From Clonostachys chloroleuca (taxonomy: Eukaryota > Ascomycota > Sordariomycetes > Hypocreales > Bionectriaceae): a stretch of DNA of 64,000 nucleotides. The stretch's first letter is position 1. Every line of letters starts with the position of its first letter. A program made the position numbers and the translations under genes. The DNA is taken from positions 23,126,001 through 23,190,000 of the forward strand of contig JBANAY010000003.1 in assembly GCA_037952775.1 (NCBI GenBank), in the 5' to 3' direction. This document shows, piece by piece, positions 34,492 to 45,819 of this stretch. The notes below the pieces were generated by a model, which was not told the DNA's origin, made no database searches, and was given only the letters and a program-made list of their open reading frames with translations.

Positions 34492-35047
34492 GTCTCGGAG
34501 TGCTTAGCGATGAGTGAGAGAAACAGCTCGAAAATCCCAATATCAAGCTCCAATGTCAATTCATTTGTTTCTGCTCAATGTATTCACACATGTACACGGG
34601 ATGCGAACTTTGGTCATACCCCTTGTTATCAACACGCCCTTAGTCTTTCCCGCCAAACCCACACCACCCTCTCGGTTCCTACGAAAGAACCAAGGTTACA
34701 ACACACGAGGCTTATTTTTTATTGCAGCAGGGTACCTGAGATTTTACCGAATTCCGTATAACTCGCGTCATTATCGGCGCGTTACAAATGCTTTGCCTAC
34801 GCCATTACCTTCTTCGGAATGTGCCGTATCTGATCCATGTAGCATTATTGGGTGGCATTCCGTTACAAACCACCGAAGGCACACCGGACTAGTGAGGGGC
34901 AAGGTATTCCTACGATGCTCGGCATTCTTTGGTAGTGGATATAGCGCTCCAGTAGGGCCGCCTTGCTCCAGCATTTGCTCTTCATTACGATTCCTTCTTC
35001 TCAGCTATCTAGTTTTATGGTCGTTTGAGAGATACAAACGATTCACC
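34492..35047. promoter_or_regulatory. bidirectional promoter of aminotransferase and rhodopsin-like gene
   Basis: A 556-bp gap between two divergent start codons. A CGG-N6-CCG element lies at 34815-34826, the same spacing as one in the PKS/hydrolase promoter. This could be chance. The open frame running through it from 34514 lacks its own domain and merely joins the rhodopsin-like exon 1. Confidence 0.4.
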
Positions 35048-36265
35048 ATGGAAGAAGCTGCTAGTGCTGCACACCATGAATTTACCACAGTTCTGTCCTC
35101 TCACGTGGTTATAGGCGCTGTGGCGACACTTACACTGGTGTTGAGGTTCACCGCTCGGAGGAGAGGTGGAAGCCTCTACGGCTGGGATGACTGGCTTTGT
35201 CTCGTCGCCGGGCTTTGCATGTGGGGTGATTTCGTTATGACCATACTCGGTGAGTCCGTGCCTTCTATCGACTGATGTAGATCAGGAAACCTAACGTTTG
35301 CATTAATGCCCAGAATACCGTCCGTACCTCCGAGAAGTCGATATGGAGGAACTAAGCATCCCGAACCAAAGTCTTCTTAAGCAGGTAATCAGCCAACTTT
35401 CCTTCGGAACTAGAAATAGCCAAAGAACTAATCGAGACCAGCTGTCATTTGGATCCATCTTCTTTACTTCAGCTTGTGAAGTCATCGCAAGACTGTCCCT
35501 CATCTTTTTATACTATCGCATTTTCAGCATCAAGAAGTGGCTAGGATGGACGCTTAAGATCATTGGAGGCTTGTCCGTTGCATGGCTCGTCGTGGCCATC
35601 GCTGTTGTTATCTTCCAATGCAAGCCAGTTGCCGCCGTCGTCGACGCATCGATTAGCGGGGAGTGCATGGATAATCAGTTGGGGTTCATCTTCGCAGAGG
35701 CCGTCAATCTCCTCTTGGACTTGGCCTTGGTTCCCTTGCCTGTGAGAACCATCTGGAAGCTGCAATTGCCATTCGCTGAGAGGCTTGGTGTCGCTGTCAT
35801 CTTCCTGACGGGTTTAGCGTGAGTTCAAACAGATATACGTGCATATTCTAATTAACAAGAACTAACAGCCATCAATATAGGGTCATAATAACGCAAGTAC
35901 TTCGAATGATATTCGGGTACAATCCAGACACAGGAGGCGACCGAAGTGTCACCTCTCTCTCACGACTCTCTTTGTGGACTGGTCTTCATCTCGGGTTTGC
36001 TATAATCTGCGCTTGCTTGCCCGTCCTCCGTGTCTACCTTCCAGCGGACAAATGGATATCCAACTCTCGCCTAGGACATCTCTACAATAGCTTCTCAGGA
36101 TGGATGAGTAGTGGCTCGCGAAAGTCCAAGTCTCCATCTCAAAGTGGCAAATCGTCACTACCTACCTACCAGGAACCAAACATTCTCCCCCACACAGATC
36201 ATCCAGGTCCCTACTCATCTAATGACGAGATTCCGCTGACCGAGCATCATTATGTGAAGAAATAA
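35048..36265 (+). CDS. Fung_rhodopsin (PTH11-related) seven-helix membrane protein
   Basis: Four exons (35048-35249, 35314-35384, 35442-35818, 35881-36265) give 344 residues. Hydrophobic segments are evident at VVIGAVATLTLVL, DDWLCLVAGLCMWGDFVM, LIFLYYRIF, IIGGLSVAWLVVAIAVVIF, LGFIFAEAVNLLLDLALVPLPV, GVAVIFLTGLAVII and LHLGFAIICACLPVL, which fits seven helices. The YGWDDWL block and CKPV are typical of the family. The Ser-rich tail ends in SLPTYQEP, a PY-like element. Such proteins sit in the plasma membrane or endomembranes and may act as sensors. It marks the right border of the putative cluster and may or may not belong to it. Confidence 0.88.
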
Positions 36266-36958
36266 GGAGGTTATCCCGAGCAAGCTCTGTGTCCAATTTA
36301 CGGTTCTATGTTTTCGTACTATTTAGTAGTAGTCAAAAGTCGTTTCGGAATGAACATATTTGGTGGCAAACCCTCTATAGTTCAAATATCAAATTTATAC
36401 ATCATCTAGGTAGTTCATCCTAACCCTAATCCTAAGTGCACTACCTAAGTGATTAATACTATACTATCTTAAGAGTGTATATATAAAAAAACCGCTGACC
36501 AAGTTCCCTGCAGCTCGCACCACAGTCTTGTCAAATCATCAACAAGTCATATCGCCGTCTTTCTAAGGCTTTGTAGAAGCCCCCTGCATAAGATTTCCCT
36601 CTCTTCTAACTTCACAATCACCTTTTACCAGTTTGGCCCACCTGTGGGAGAATGATTTCCAGGCAGCCAAGTGTCAATTCCTGTCTATCCAACACACACC
36701 CCAGTCTCTTAAGTCATCAAGAAATCATAATAACTCCTTAGGGAGAACCTTGCGTTTCTCTGCACGAGCAACTACGTTGGGCAAGCCATGATGATACTTG
36801 AGTAATAAGTGGGTGTTCTTGAAGGATTCGGCCATTTCTCGATTCGATTAACCCCTGCGGAGACGGAGCCAGTTAGACCGAGGGAAAAAATTCCAGGGTC
36901 AATTGTAACTCTTTCAACCACCTTCATTCCAATCGGCGAGCTCGAGAATGTGGCCGCT
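36266..36958. other. intergenic
   Basis: No gene was seen. At 36420-36435 the text TAACCCTAATCCTAA is telomere-like but only about two units long. The 3' part should be the promoter of the carboxypeptidase remnant. Confidence 0.4.
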
Positions 36959-38793
36959 ATCTGTTTCCGCATTGTTGGCTACTGTCTCTGTGCTAAGCTT
37001 CTTTGCTACGGCTCAAGCAGCGGCACATGACGGGGAGCAAGTCGGTACTCAGCGTCCCTCGCCGACAATCTATCAGCCCAGGTCCCCATTTCAGCCGTCG
37101 TAAGCAATCGCCGGAGCTATGTGACTCGGGTTCTCAACACTGGACCGGTACGGTGAATGTTAGTTCGGAAAAATCTATGTTTTTCTGTGCGTTTAGTTCT
37201 GGTCCTTCTGTGATGCAGCTAGCGTTATGTGCCACAATTTCTGTCTCGCTAACAGATGTCATAGGGTATTATGAGAGCCGAGACAGCCCTGAAACAGACC
37301 CAGTATTGCTTTGGATGAGCGGGTGAGTATCAGGGCTATTGGTGAGAGAATAGAGATTAGATCGACTGACCTGGGGATTTCACGAATCAGAGGTCCCGGT
37401 GCGACGAGTGAACTGGGCCAGTACAAAGGGATTGGTCCCTGTGCGGTGAACGAAGATGGAAACTCTACCCGGCTCCTTGAATTCTCATGGATTGACCACG
37501 CCAACGTCGTCTTTATAGAGTAAGTAACTCCAGGGCCCTTGTATTTCTCCTTGCTTCTCACTAGTAGGACCATTCTTTAGCCAACCTGTCGGTGTCGGCT
37601 TCTCCCAAATTTCTGATCGCAATCTAATCGCGACGAGCCTACATGACGGTGCAAGAGATGTATACACGTTCCTTTCCACTTTCACCAAGGGCTCTTCCCA
37701 CAACTGGCCAATCGTACTTGGCACATCACAGGCGAGTCCATGGGTGGTCATTATGTCACATCCTACACAGAGTATATCCTGAAACAGGAACGCGAGCGAG
37801 CGCTCCAAGGTCTTGACATTGGTATTCATATTGACTCTGCTATTATAGTCGATGGCTACATTGACGGTGCTTACCAATACACGGGGTACTACGACTTCTT
37901 CTGTGAGGATTGGAGAGCCGACGGAAGACCGTATCCCTTAATGAACGCGACCGCCTGTCAAGAAATGGGCGAGGCTGTGGCAGCTTGTGAGAAGAAAGGT
38001 GCAATGTGCAGAGACTCTTATGATGTCGACGTTTGTGCTTGGGCTATGCAGTCCTGTGATCGGACAGTTGGTAAATACTTTGCCGATGGTGTTAAGCCTG
38101 GTGGTTGGAACCCGTATGACAGTAGGTATCTCCCAATTTTTCCCCTAGCCTTGCAGTCCAAGGGTTTCCATGATAGTAAAACGCGCTTTATCATCTCATC
38201 AAAAGCTAATTGTAGTCCAGGTCGATTTAAATGTCAAGAACCCCCTCTATGCTCAAATTTCAGCACAGACGAGACGCTCGTGTTCCTCAATCAGCCATGG
38301 GTACAAGAGCAGTTGGGATTCCCCAACTACACATTCCAGTTGATCGATTTCGATACCAACCAGTGATGGGCTGCGGCAGGCGATCTTAACCTACCTGTCA
38401 CCCGAGAGCTAACATGGCTGTTGGACAATTCTGATGTCCGTGTAATATTCTTCAATGGCAATAATGATATCATAATGTAAGACCAGCAATCATTATCCTA
38501 GGGTGGCAGTGTTTGAGCTAACCATTCTCTGCGTGTAAAGTAATACTCCTGGACAAATACGTCTCCTTGACGCACAGCCTTGGAAGGGACAAGCACGTTT
38601 CAGAAGCCTGAAATACAAAGATTGGTTTTATACAAATGGAAAACTTGACGAAGGAAACAGGGGGAAGAAAGGGGGGACTTGGAAGGGAGATGAGAGGCTA
38701 AGACTCTACACTGTAGATGAAGCGGGCCACTTCTCTGCAATGAACCAACCTGAGGCTCTTGGCGCCGTGGTGGCAGACTGGCTGAGGAAGTAA
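36959..38793 (+). pseudogene. serine carboxypeptidase (peptidase S10), decayed
   Basis: Family blocks occur in order on one strand: a signal peptide from ATG 36959 (MWPLSVSALLATVSVLSFF), PELCDSGSQHWTGTVNVS, MFFWYYESR, LLWMSGGPGA, NVVFIDQPVGVGFS, the serine motif GESMGGHY, FFNGNNDIIINTPGQ with the Asp, and DEAGHFSAMNQP with the His. All three triad residues survive. Two lesions lie between: a one-base frame change at about 37711-37722, just before GESMGG, and an in-frame TGA at 38364-38366 followed by continuing homology (WAAAGDLNLPVTRELTWLL). The signal-peptide exon is also out of frame with the next block unless a 37-nt intron is used. These lesions would prevent a functional secreted or vacuolar peptidase. 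Sequencing error could explain some of them but hardly all. Confidence 0.82.
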
Positions 38794-38991
38794 ACTTTGT
38801 GCATGACATCGCCGACCTATCTCAAATAGGCGGGCAAATGCCCTGCGCAAGTGTTTTGCACTTTACTGCTTTGGTCTGAACAAGAAGTATTTTCAGTCAT
38901 AAAGATTCTTTTTTCTTAGTGATTACTAAAAGACAAAATAACTGATGAACACTCTTACTGTAGAGGAAGGGCAGGGAATGGTACAGAATAG

Positions 38992-40065
38992 CTACAATTC
39001 AACAACCAACGGCTCCTCTCCTCTGCGCTCTCTCCACCGATTTGTGGATTCTACTATATGCTGACACCCTTTAAACAAAAATTTCCACTTCTTGAAAAAA
39101 GCCGGCGTGACCTCATAACCTTCCATACGCCAAGGATCGCTCCACACGAGGATTCCAAGCTCTCTCTGCTCACTAAGCGAACATCCAGGGCCGGCATTCC
39201 AATTTGCAGCCATCGAGAATGGGATCTCGGGCTTTGGCAATGAACCAAAGGGGCTTGGGCGCGTCTTTTGTATTTCTTTGCATATGTAACCCACCAGATC
39301 ACCCTGAAACTCCACAGTGTCAAGTGTGCCTTGGGCCAACGCAAGCAACACATTGTCGCGAAGTCGAGGATCGGGAATTAAGTCAACCCAGAAGTCGTGG
39401 GGAACCTGAAGCTGAAGCCTTGTGGGTTTCAAGGACTCCGGAGTTTCCCAGAGAGTAGACGATGGAGCAAACAATGGCATGTTCTCAAAATCGATTCCAC
39501 AATGATCAGTCTCGATAAGATGATGAACAGATAGGATCATTGCATTCGTAGTGCTGGCTCGAACCAAGTTGTATTGGGCTAGGCTGAGGAGATGATCTGA
39601 CGAGAGCGGAAATCTGACCCTTGCCGAAAAGTCTAAGCGGGAAAAACGATTCCACTCCGTACTTCTTGCGTATGTCTCGATATTCATGCGGGGCCTAAGT
39701 GGGAGTTGAAAGTCGTTTGAGAGGACAAGAGGAAAGGGTGCTTTGAATGGCGGCAGTAATGAGAATTCATCTCTAGGCTGTGAATGGATGTCTTGGAAAT
39801 TTGTGTGGTTATCTTGTTTCGCTTTTCGTCTACCTATTTCGGGTGTCAGCGTTTGCGTTTGCCGTTGAGCCTGAGCGGAAAGCCAATTCCATACGGTGAG
39901 CCCGGACATTCAATCTGTTCTGCAGTTTCCTTCGAGCTTTGGCGTCTTTCAATCCGGTCCAGTCCTCTTCAGGACGAGAAAACTGCTACCGACAAAAGAG
40001 TCGACTCAGCACAAGACTGTCAGGAGCCTGAACAGGAGTCTACCTACGTCATTCCACTGGGCCAT
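38992..40065 (-). CDS. bZIP transcription factor with C-terminal DUF3425
   Basis: Three exons (40048-40065, 39834-39982, 38992-39772) give 315 residues. After an 18-nt first exon (MAQWND) comes the basic region KARRKLQNRLNVRAHR with the diagnostic N-x7-R. The usual leucine zipper is weak: the following residues are Ser, Thr, Asn and Ala rich. The last 240 residues are a DUF3425 domain, with LSLAQYNLVRAS, WVDLIPDPRLRDN, WSDPWRMEGYEVTPAFFKKW and TNRWRERRGEEPL. Proteins of this class are nuclear and often occur near metabolite or stress genes. The apparent frame shift between the basic region and DUF3425 is resolved by a 60-nt intron at 39773-39833. Confidence 0.88.
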
Positions 40066-41132
40066 GACCTCGCCGGGAACCAAATCAGGCGTGAAGTTTG
40101 AGCAATGTGGGGTTCAAAATGCGGACTTTCTATACCATAGATGGATCATAGATGGGCTGGAACTTAATGGGAGAGGATGAAGGAAGCGTTACGCGCAGTT
40201 GAGATGATGAAGAGTCAAAACTTGATGCAATCTGCTTACACGGCGGAGTGCCAGAGAGCAAATGGGTCTATTTTAAATGCAGGATCAATTCAACGCTAAT
40301 GCAGGCTGCTTACAGCGCTAAGCCTCTTATGACAGTCTGAATTCCGGATCGACCGAGGATTGAGGCCAAGAGTTGCAACTTACCCTGGAGACAGGCTCAG
40401 TCCAGTGACCTTCTCTTCATCATCTAGCTATGTCCTCACAAGAAACACCTATTCTTGGCTGAAAGCAAAGTGATGATCTGGGCTTTAACATGAGTAGCCT
40501 AAGCGCTATCACAATTGAGTGTCTTCTATGACAAGAGTTCAATTTTCCTTCACCTTATCGAATACGACTTTACTTCCAAGGCTTGATTCAAAGTTTGGAC
40601 AAAACTCCAGGTCTCTATGTAGTATACCTATAGCGAGGGCTATTCTCTTTTATAAGCCTATTACTTTTGCTTACACTTTGAGGTAATCTTTCGTCATACA
40701 CTTATAACAAGTTCTTGGGATGGGACGGGATAAGACTCGCCTCGGGTGCCTAGGGCAAGCGATGAAACGCCCCACTTTCGTCCTTTCTCCCAATCAAATA
40801 AATGCTAATGCAGGAAGCTTACAACGCTAACCCATTTGATCTCAACAACAACCCAGCCTGGAGCATCATGATATTACACGATGAAATGACGAAGTCCGCA
40901 CATTAATGAAAGATCATGCATCGGATTTTGGCATCATGGGCCCCTTTAAGATCGGAGTGATATGATAATTTCTACCGAAGTCCGCATCTATGTAAACTAT
41001 AAAAGATGTCAGCACAGCGAGGCATGCCACTGCTTTCCAACCATCTTAAAGGCTTAGAAGCTTCTATCACATTCACGGAGAGAATATTATCCGGCATTTG
41101 CTTCTCATCTCAAAGAGCTTCTCGTAGTATCG
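40066..41132. other. intergenic between divergent bZIP and SDR genes
   Basis: The stretch holds a 28-nt element twice in direct orientation (about 40295-40322 and 40804-40831) that differs at only a few bases (GCTAATGCAGG..GCTTACA.CGCTAA). No gene was recognised. Confidence 0.5.
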
Positions 41133-42286
41133 ATGGCTCCCACATACCAGGTCAGTGCGAAGCGGTTCCTGCAATCGCAGCTATGTACAACTCTCCCTGT
41201 CCCTACAAAGTCTTTCGAGGGTCAGACAGTCATCATCACAGGCTCCAACACAGGCCTAGGCTTTGAAGCAGCGAAGCATATTGTTCGACTCAAGGCAGAT
41301 AAGGTCATCTTAGCTGTGCGAAGCGTATCAAAAGGAGAGACTGCCGCCAAGGCATTACGATCTGATTCGGCAGGCTCGGATAAGTCCACCACCAAGGTAG
41401 AGGTCTGGCAGCTTGACCTCTCTAGTTACGACTCTATTCAGGATTTCGCCTCTAGAGTCGACAGGGAGCTTGAGAGACTGGATGTGGTAATTGAGAATGC
41501 AGGGCTACTGACGGAAAACTTCACGATGGCGGGCGAGGACGAGTCCACTATCAAGGTCAATGTGCTCGGCACCATGTTTTTGGCTCTTCTACTCCTGCCC
41601 AAGCTTAGGGCCACAGCGACCAAGTGGGAAAAAGATGTTGTACTTACCTTTACTGGCTCCTTCATGCACTGGTCTGCCAAGTTTGAAGAGCGAAAGGCGG
41701 ATGACATCTTTCAGGAACTCGCTGATGAGACTAAAGCGACTATGTATGATTCTGAAAGGTAGGTCCTCCAATGCTCGCCCGCAGCAATTCTTCTCCTCAC
41801 GCAACGTACCTAGATACTCAACCTCGAAACTCATGGAGCTTCTTGCATTCCGCGAATTGGCCGCCCACTTAACACAGCCTCAAAAGGGTCACATCATTAC
41901 CTCACTCCTGAACCCCGGGGGCGTTAAGACTGATATCATGAGGGACGAAAATATGCGACTTGCCCAATGGCTCACGGTTAAAATTGGTCGAGCGTTCTTT
42001 CTTCGTTCAACCGAGGAAGGAAGTAGAACACTTGTCCATGCGGCTCAAGGGGGCCGGGACACGGATCGCCAATATCTTGACGACTGTAAGCCTACACCGC
42101 CTCATTTGTAAGTGATACCAAAGAGCCACTCAAAAAATTCATTGAAAGTCAATATGCTGATTGTTCTTTCTCAGCCTTTCGCCCTTTGTGCGTTCAGATG
42201 AAGGACAAGCGACGCAGAAGAAGGTCTGGCAGCAAATGCTTGCTAGGTTTGAAAATATCAAGCCGGGCGTTACAATGAACTTGTAG
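41133..42286 (+). CDS. short-chain dehydrogenase/reductase
   Basis: Three exons (41133-41758, 41814-42107, 42175-42286) give 343 residues. The cofactor loop is TGSNTGLG (residues 36-43), the NAG motif is in VVIENAGLL, the catalytic serine lies in LTFTGSF and the YxxxK motif is YSTSK (Tyr210, Lys214). The sequence resembles the WW-domain oxidoreductase/retinol-dehydrogenase-like SDRs that abound in fungi and often tailor secondary metabolites. Its position 5 kb from the putative cluster, behind a pseudogene and a bZIP gene, does not prove membership. NADP dependence cannot be decided by eye. Confidence 0.92.
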
Positions 42287-42444
42287 AGGCATATATGTCG
42301 AACCCACAAGGTGAGGATTAGGAGAGGATAATTCATAGAGGTCGTATTGTAATTAAAGGAAGTGCTGCACCGCAACTTGGGTTTTATTTCTATCTGTGAC
42401 ATTTCTTTATTGAACTTCTCGAGTATCTACGGTAGCCCTGCCAC

Positions 42445-44241
42445 TCACACCAACGTCACCCTCCTCGGCTTCGCCCGTGGGTCGAAAGTCTCCTCGCTGT
42501 TCGTCAGCCGCCCCAGGAACCGAAACTTACCATCTGCCTCTGGACGAAGTATAACCGCGCTCCTCATGCCGTTGGGCTTGAAGATGTGATCCCCCTTCTG
42601 GGGCTGCAGATCGTCGAGCCACAGGTGATCGTGGAAGGTGAACATCTTGCCCGTGCTTGACATCAGAGTGGACCACGCAAAGGCGGCAATGTCCCTCCAG
42701 CCCGCGAGGGCATAGGCTTCAAACTCCGGGCCCCGGGAGCAGAACTCACGCATCTGGCGCAGGTCCATGGTCTGCGCCAGGGTGAAGAGGTCCTGGTACG
42801 GCGTCTTGTCGCCAAGCCTGAACATTGGGTGGCAGTTCCCTGTGCGGGTCATGCTCTGCCATTCGCCTGTGCCCGCGAAGAACCTCGTGCCCTCGATAGG
42901 CGAAAACATGCGCTCTACGAGCTGGCGCATCGTGTCGCCGAGGTCCATGGACGTCCCCACGAGAAGCAGGTCCTCCGGCCCGGACACGGTCGGAGGGCGC
43001 TCCAGAAGATCGACGCAGACGCCGTAGTCGAACCCCATGATGGACATCTCGCGCGAGTCGGCCGAGAAGAGTGGGAAGGCGCTCGATCCTTCCACCTCCA
43101 TGTTCTTCTCACGCAGGCCAATGGTCGGGACCCACGACGGCACCCCGGGGAGAGGTTCCGTGTACCTCTCCAGGAGGGTCAAGCTGCCGGTGGAGTGAAA
43201 GATGAACTGGGCGTACTTCCAGTACACCTCCTCGCAGGGCCTGGTGTAGTCCGGATACAGCTCCTTCGGCAGATCGTGCAGGGGTACCATGGCGAGCAGG
43301 CCGTAAATCTTATCCACGGCATCGCGGCACGCGAGGGCCGAGAAGTCCTGGATGACGTCTAGCAACCGCCAACAGGCATCTCTGGGGCACTTCGAGACCA
43401 GCTGGTTCCTTAGCGACGATATACCAAGGAACGACGTGGGAGGACGCCCGTGTACTTCCACGAACTCCTCTGGTTCAAGCCGGTCCTTGTGGGTAAACTC
43501 GTCCCAGCTCAATACGTGTCGACCCGCCAAGATGACGGGGCCGTTTTTTGCAAGGACGGCTTCCTGAGCGGTCCAGAGCCTCTGGAAGTAGCTACAGTGT
43601 CGAAGAGCCGCTGCCACGGCGAAATGCATAAGTTGTTGCTTCCGAGGTTTCCCAGTCGGCCGTCGGCTCAGCCGCTGGATTGGAAACTTGGGGCTGCGGA
43701 CGTACAGCATGTATCTCTCGAGGGCCTCTTCCCTGAGCTCTTCACTCATCGGGTAATCCTCGTCGTCAAAGCCCATCCATGAATATCTCTCGTCGTCGAT
43801 CCAGGGTTTCAGAAAGTCCGGCGGGATAGGCATGACCCCGAGCCAAACGAGAACCTCATCAGCCGTGCTATAGATCTGATGCATGTTGGGCACCTGCTTT
43901 GCCTTTTCATCCATGTCCTTCTGGTTGATACAGATGGCGTCTACCCATATAGGCAACTTGGGGAGCGTCTCGGCTTCAAACATGGACTCTCGCATCTGCC
44001 GCAGCCCCTCGTACAGGTTCACCGTCACCTCAAAGTCGCAGTCATCCAGGCGGATTGCGCGGCGGACGTTGTCATCACCCCAGACGTAGGACAGCGCCCT
44101 GAGGCCACGCGTGTACGCGTTGACATTGCCCACCTCGACGTCACATTCTATGGTCGAGTCCCATGGTCCCGGTCTGATAGTGACAAGGCGGATCGAGCCA
44201 TCGTTGATGGGCTGATAAGCAAAGGGCTTGAGGAACTTCAT
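42445..44241 (-). CDS. HET-domain (heterokaryon incompatibility) protein
   Basis: A frame of 598 residues from ATG 44241. The frame is open further upstream, but only from a TTG. An extra first exon around 44400-44445 (ATG...GTAAGC, joined in phase near 44327) is possible. The HET domain is clear: LRALSYVWGD, the LYEGLRQMR helix, LPIWVDAICINQKD and IYSTADEVLVWLG. The central part has the common downstream block with GLLAMVP and PSWVP. HET proteins act in cell death triggered by non-self recognition after hyphal fusion. There is no NACHT or other partner domain in the same frame. Confidence 0.93.
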   Translation of the reverse strand: MKFLKPFAYQPINDGSIRLVTIRPGPWDSTIECDVEVGNVNAYTRGLRALSYVWGDDNVRRAIRLDDCDFEVTVNLYEGLRQMRESMFEAETLPKLPIWVDAICINQKDMDEKAKQVPNMHQIYSTADEVLVWLGVMPIPPDFLKPWIDDERYSWMGFDDEDYPMSEELREEALERYMLYVRSPKFPIQRLSRRPTGKPRKQQLMHFAVAAALRHCSYFQRLWTAQEAVLAKNGPVILAGRHVLSWDEFTHKDRLEPEEFVEVHGRPPTSFLGISSLRNQLVSKCPRDACWRLLDVIQDFSALACRDAVDKIYGLLAMVPLHDLPKELYPDYTRPCEEVYWKYAQFIFHSTGSLTLLERYTEPLPGVPSWVPTIGLREKNMEVEGSSAFPLFSADSREMSIMGFDYGVCVDLLERPPTVSGPEDLLLVGTSMDLGDTMRQLVERMFSPIEGTRFFAGTGEWQSMTRTGNCHPMFRLGDKTPYQDLFTLAQTMDLRQMREFCSRGPEFEAYALAGWRDIAAFAWSTLMSSTGKMFTFHDHLWLDDLQPQKGDHIFKPNGMRSAVILRPEADGKFRFLGRLTNSEETFDPRAKPRRVTLV

Positions 44242-45239
44242 TTCAGGTAAAGGCACAGCAAAGCTCAAGTCAAACCAGAATCCCGAGCTGCGACTCTCGG
44301 AGGAAGCAGCAGACAAGATTGCTGAATGATAGCTGAGTAGGAGGTTGTCACATCATGTCAGCCTTGGACTAAAAAAACCCCGCTGGGGATGCTTACTGTG
44401 CATACGTGGTTTCCTGCACATTGGCTGGCCGAGGCCAATGTGCATCAAAATGCGCTAAACTCCGAATGCCACTTTGGCTTGTATAACGTGTGACGATCGG
44501 GTCTTTTCCCAAGGGATAAAGCAGAAATTGTCGGGGTTGATGTTGGCACGAAGAACTATATGCTATATGGGTGATGGTGGGCATTACATCCTGTCTGAAA
44601 ATGATCAAAGGTGCTTTGATGTAATTAAGCGTATAAATAGTTATCGGGCTAATCCCTCCATCTTTAGAGATGAATAATATATATAGAAGTAGGCTCACTT
44701 GTTCTGGAGTGAGCGCTTCACTACAGGCTCGCTTGGTCCGTTGTAAGCTGTGTGCTTTCGCTTATCCTTCGATACTATAAAAGTCAGCGATACTTCTATG
44801 TCGGTTTTGAGACGTGTGTTCGATGTTTTATAACGAGAAGATGAGCTTAGATGGAACGATAACGATAAGACTTCTTTTGATTGCTGATTCTCTAACATCT
44901 GCCTGAATCTTTGACCAAACCGCGTAGCTGACGGGCTAGAACTATTGACTTGCCTTGAGGAACAAGAGTTTTTCTCTTTCCGTCCACCAGTCAAAAAACT
45001 GGTAATTCAGGAGGGACCAGCTCACCATTCTTCCTCCGGTTGACTCGCCTTTCAAGACAATAATACTAATGCTCCTCCCCGTTGTCTAGACCCGCTGGAG
45101 CGACTCGTGGAAACCATTCCCCGCTAAATTATTAGCTAAGCGCTCGCTGAGATTTTTACTCTGAGAAGGTCAAACTCAAAAGACACATCTTGGGGATTGG
45201 GCATTTTCCCACGGGCATGATCTGCCTGTGAGCGTGGCC
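44242..45239. other. intergenic between divergent HET and bZIP genes
   Basis: Apart from a possible first HET exon near 44400-44445, no gene is visible. The short frames are chance. Confidence 0.4.
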
Positions 45240-45819
45240 ATGCCTCGTAAGGTGAGCAAATCCGCGTCGGAGATTGGATCATTTCTGTGCTGGCCTCGTC
45301 ATTGCAACCAAACAATGAAAAGCGAGCTCACTGACATCCCTGCCTCAGCAAAAAACAGCCGAATCCGTCATCCAGGATCGCGAGAATCAACGGCGGTCCC
45401 GCGCGCGCCGCCGCGACTACGTCCAATACCTCGAGGCGCGCGTCCGAGAGTACGAGAAGACGGGCGCGCAGGCGACGATTGAAATGCAGCAGGCTGCTCG
45501 CGCCGTCCAAGCCGAGAACAAGTTGCTGCGCGCCATTCTCGCCTCTTACGGGCTTTCACCAGCTGCCATCCAGATGAAAATCGACCAAGAAGCACAACGG
45601 GCAGAGCCTCCTTCTTCTGCCTCTGACTTGCAAGTGCATCCGGAACCCACCACTCCATTAGAGAAACCGTGCGAGGAGGCCGCCGCCATCCTTGCGCAGC
45701 TAGGGAATGGATCCGACTCTACCTCGATTCGCAACTTGCTCGGCTGTGTTGGAGAGGGGAAGTGCTTTGTTAGGAATACGGAGCTGATGCAGATAATGGA
45801 AGAGGAGACACAACGGTGA
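45240..45819 (+). CDS. small bZIP transcription factor
   Basis: Two exons (45240-45251, 45349-45819) give 160 residues. The first coding exon encodes only MPRK. The basic region RENQRRSRARRRDYV is followed by a heptad-like stretch YLEARVREYEKTGAQATIEMQQAARAV, a coiled coil rich in Ala and Gln. The sequence type (DNQRRSRARR) matches many short fungal bZIP factors, whose C-terminal part is poorly conserved, as here. A conserved Cys-containing stretch (LLGCVGEGKCF) near the end could serve redox sensing. That is speculation. Confidence 0.88.

Noticed and set aside
29062..34826. CGG-N6-CCG elements in two cluster promoters as a shared regulator site
   Set aside because: Such a spaced pair is expected by chance in roughly one of six promoters of this length. 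It was kept only as a note, because the longer palindromes near 19.5-19.8 kb are far stronger.
36420..36435. Telomere-like TAACCCTAATCCTAA
   Set aside because: Only about two imperfect units in AT-rich DNA. It is too short to be an interstitial telomere.
39773..39833. Apparent frame change between the bZIP basic region and DUF3425
   Set aside because: A 61-nt GT...AG intron (GTAGAC...CCTAG) joins the two frames, and the total length is a multiple of three.
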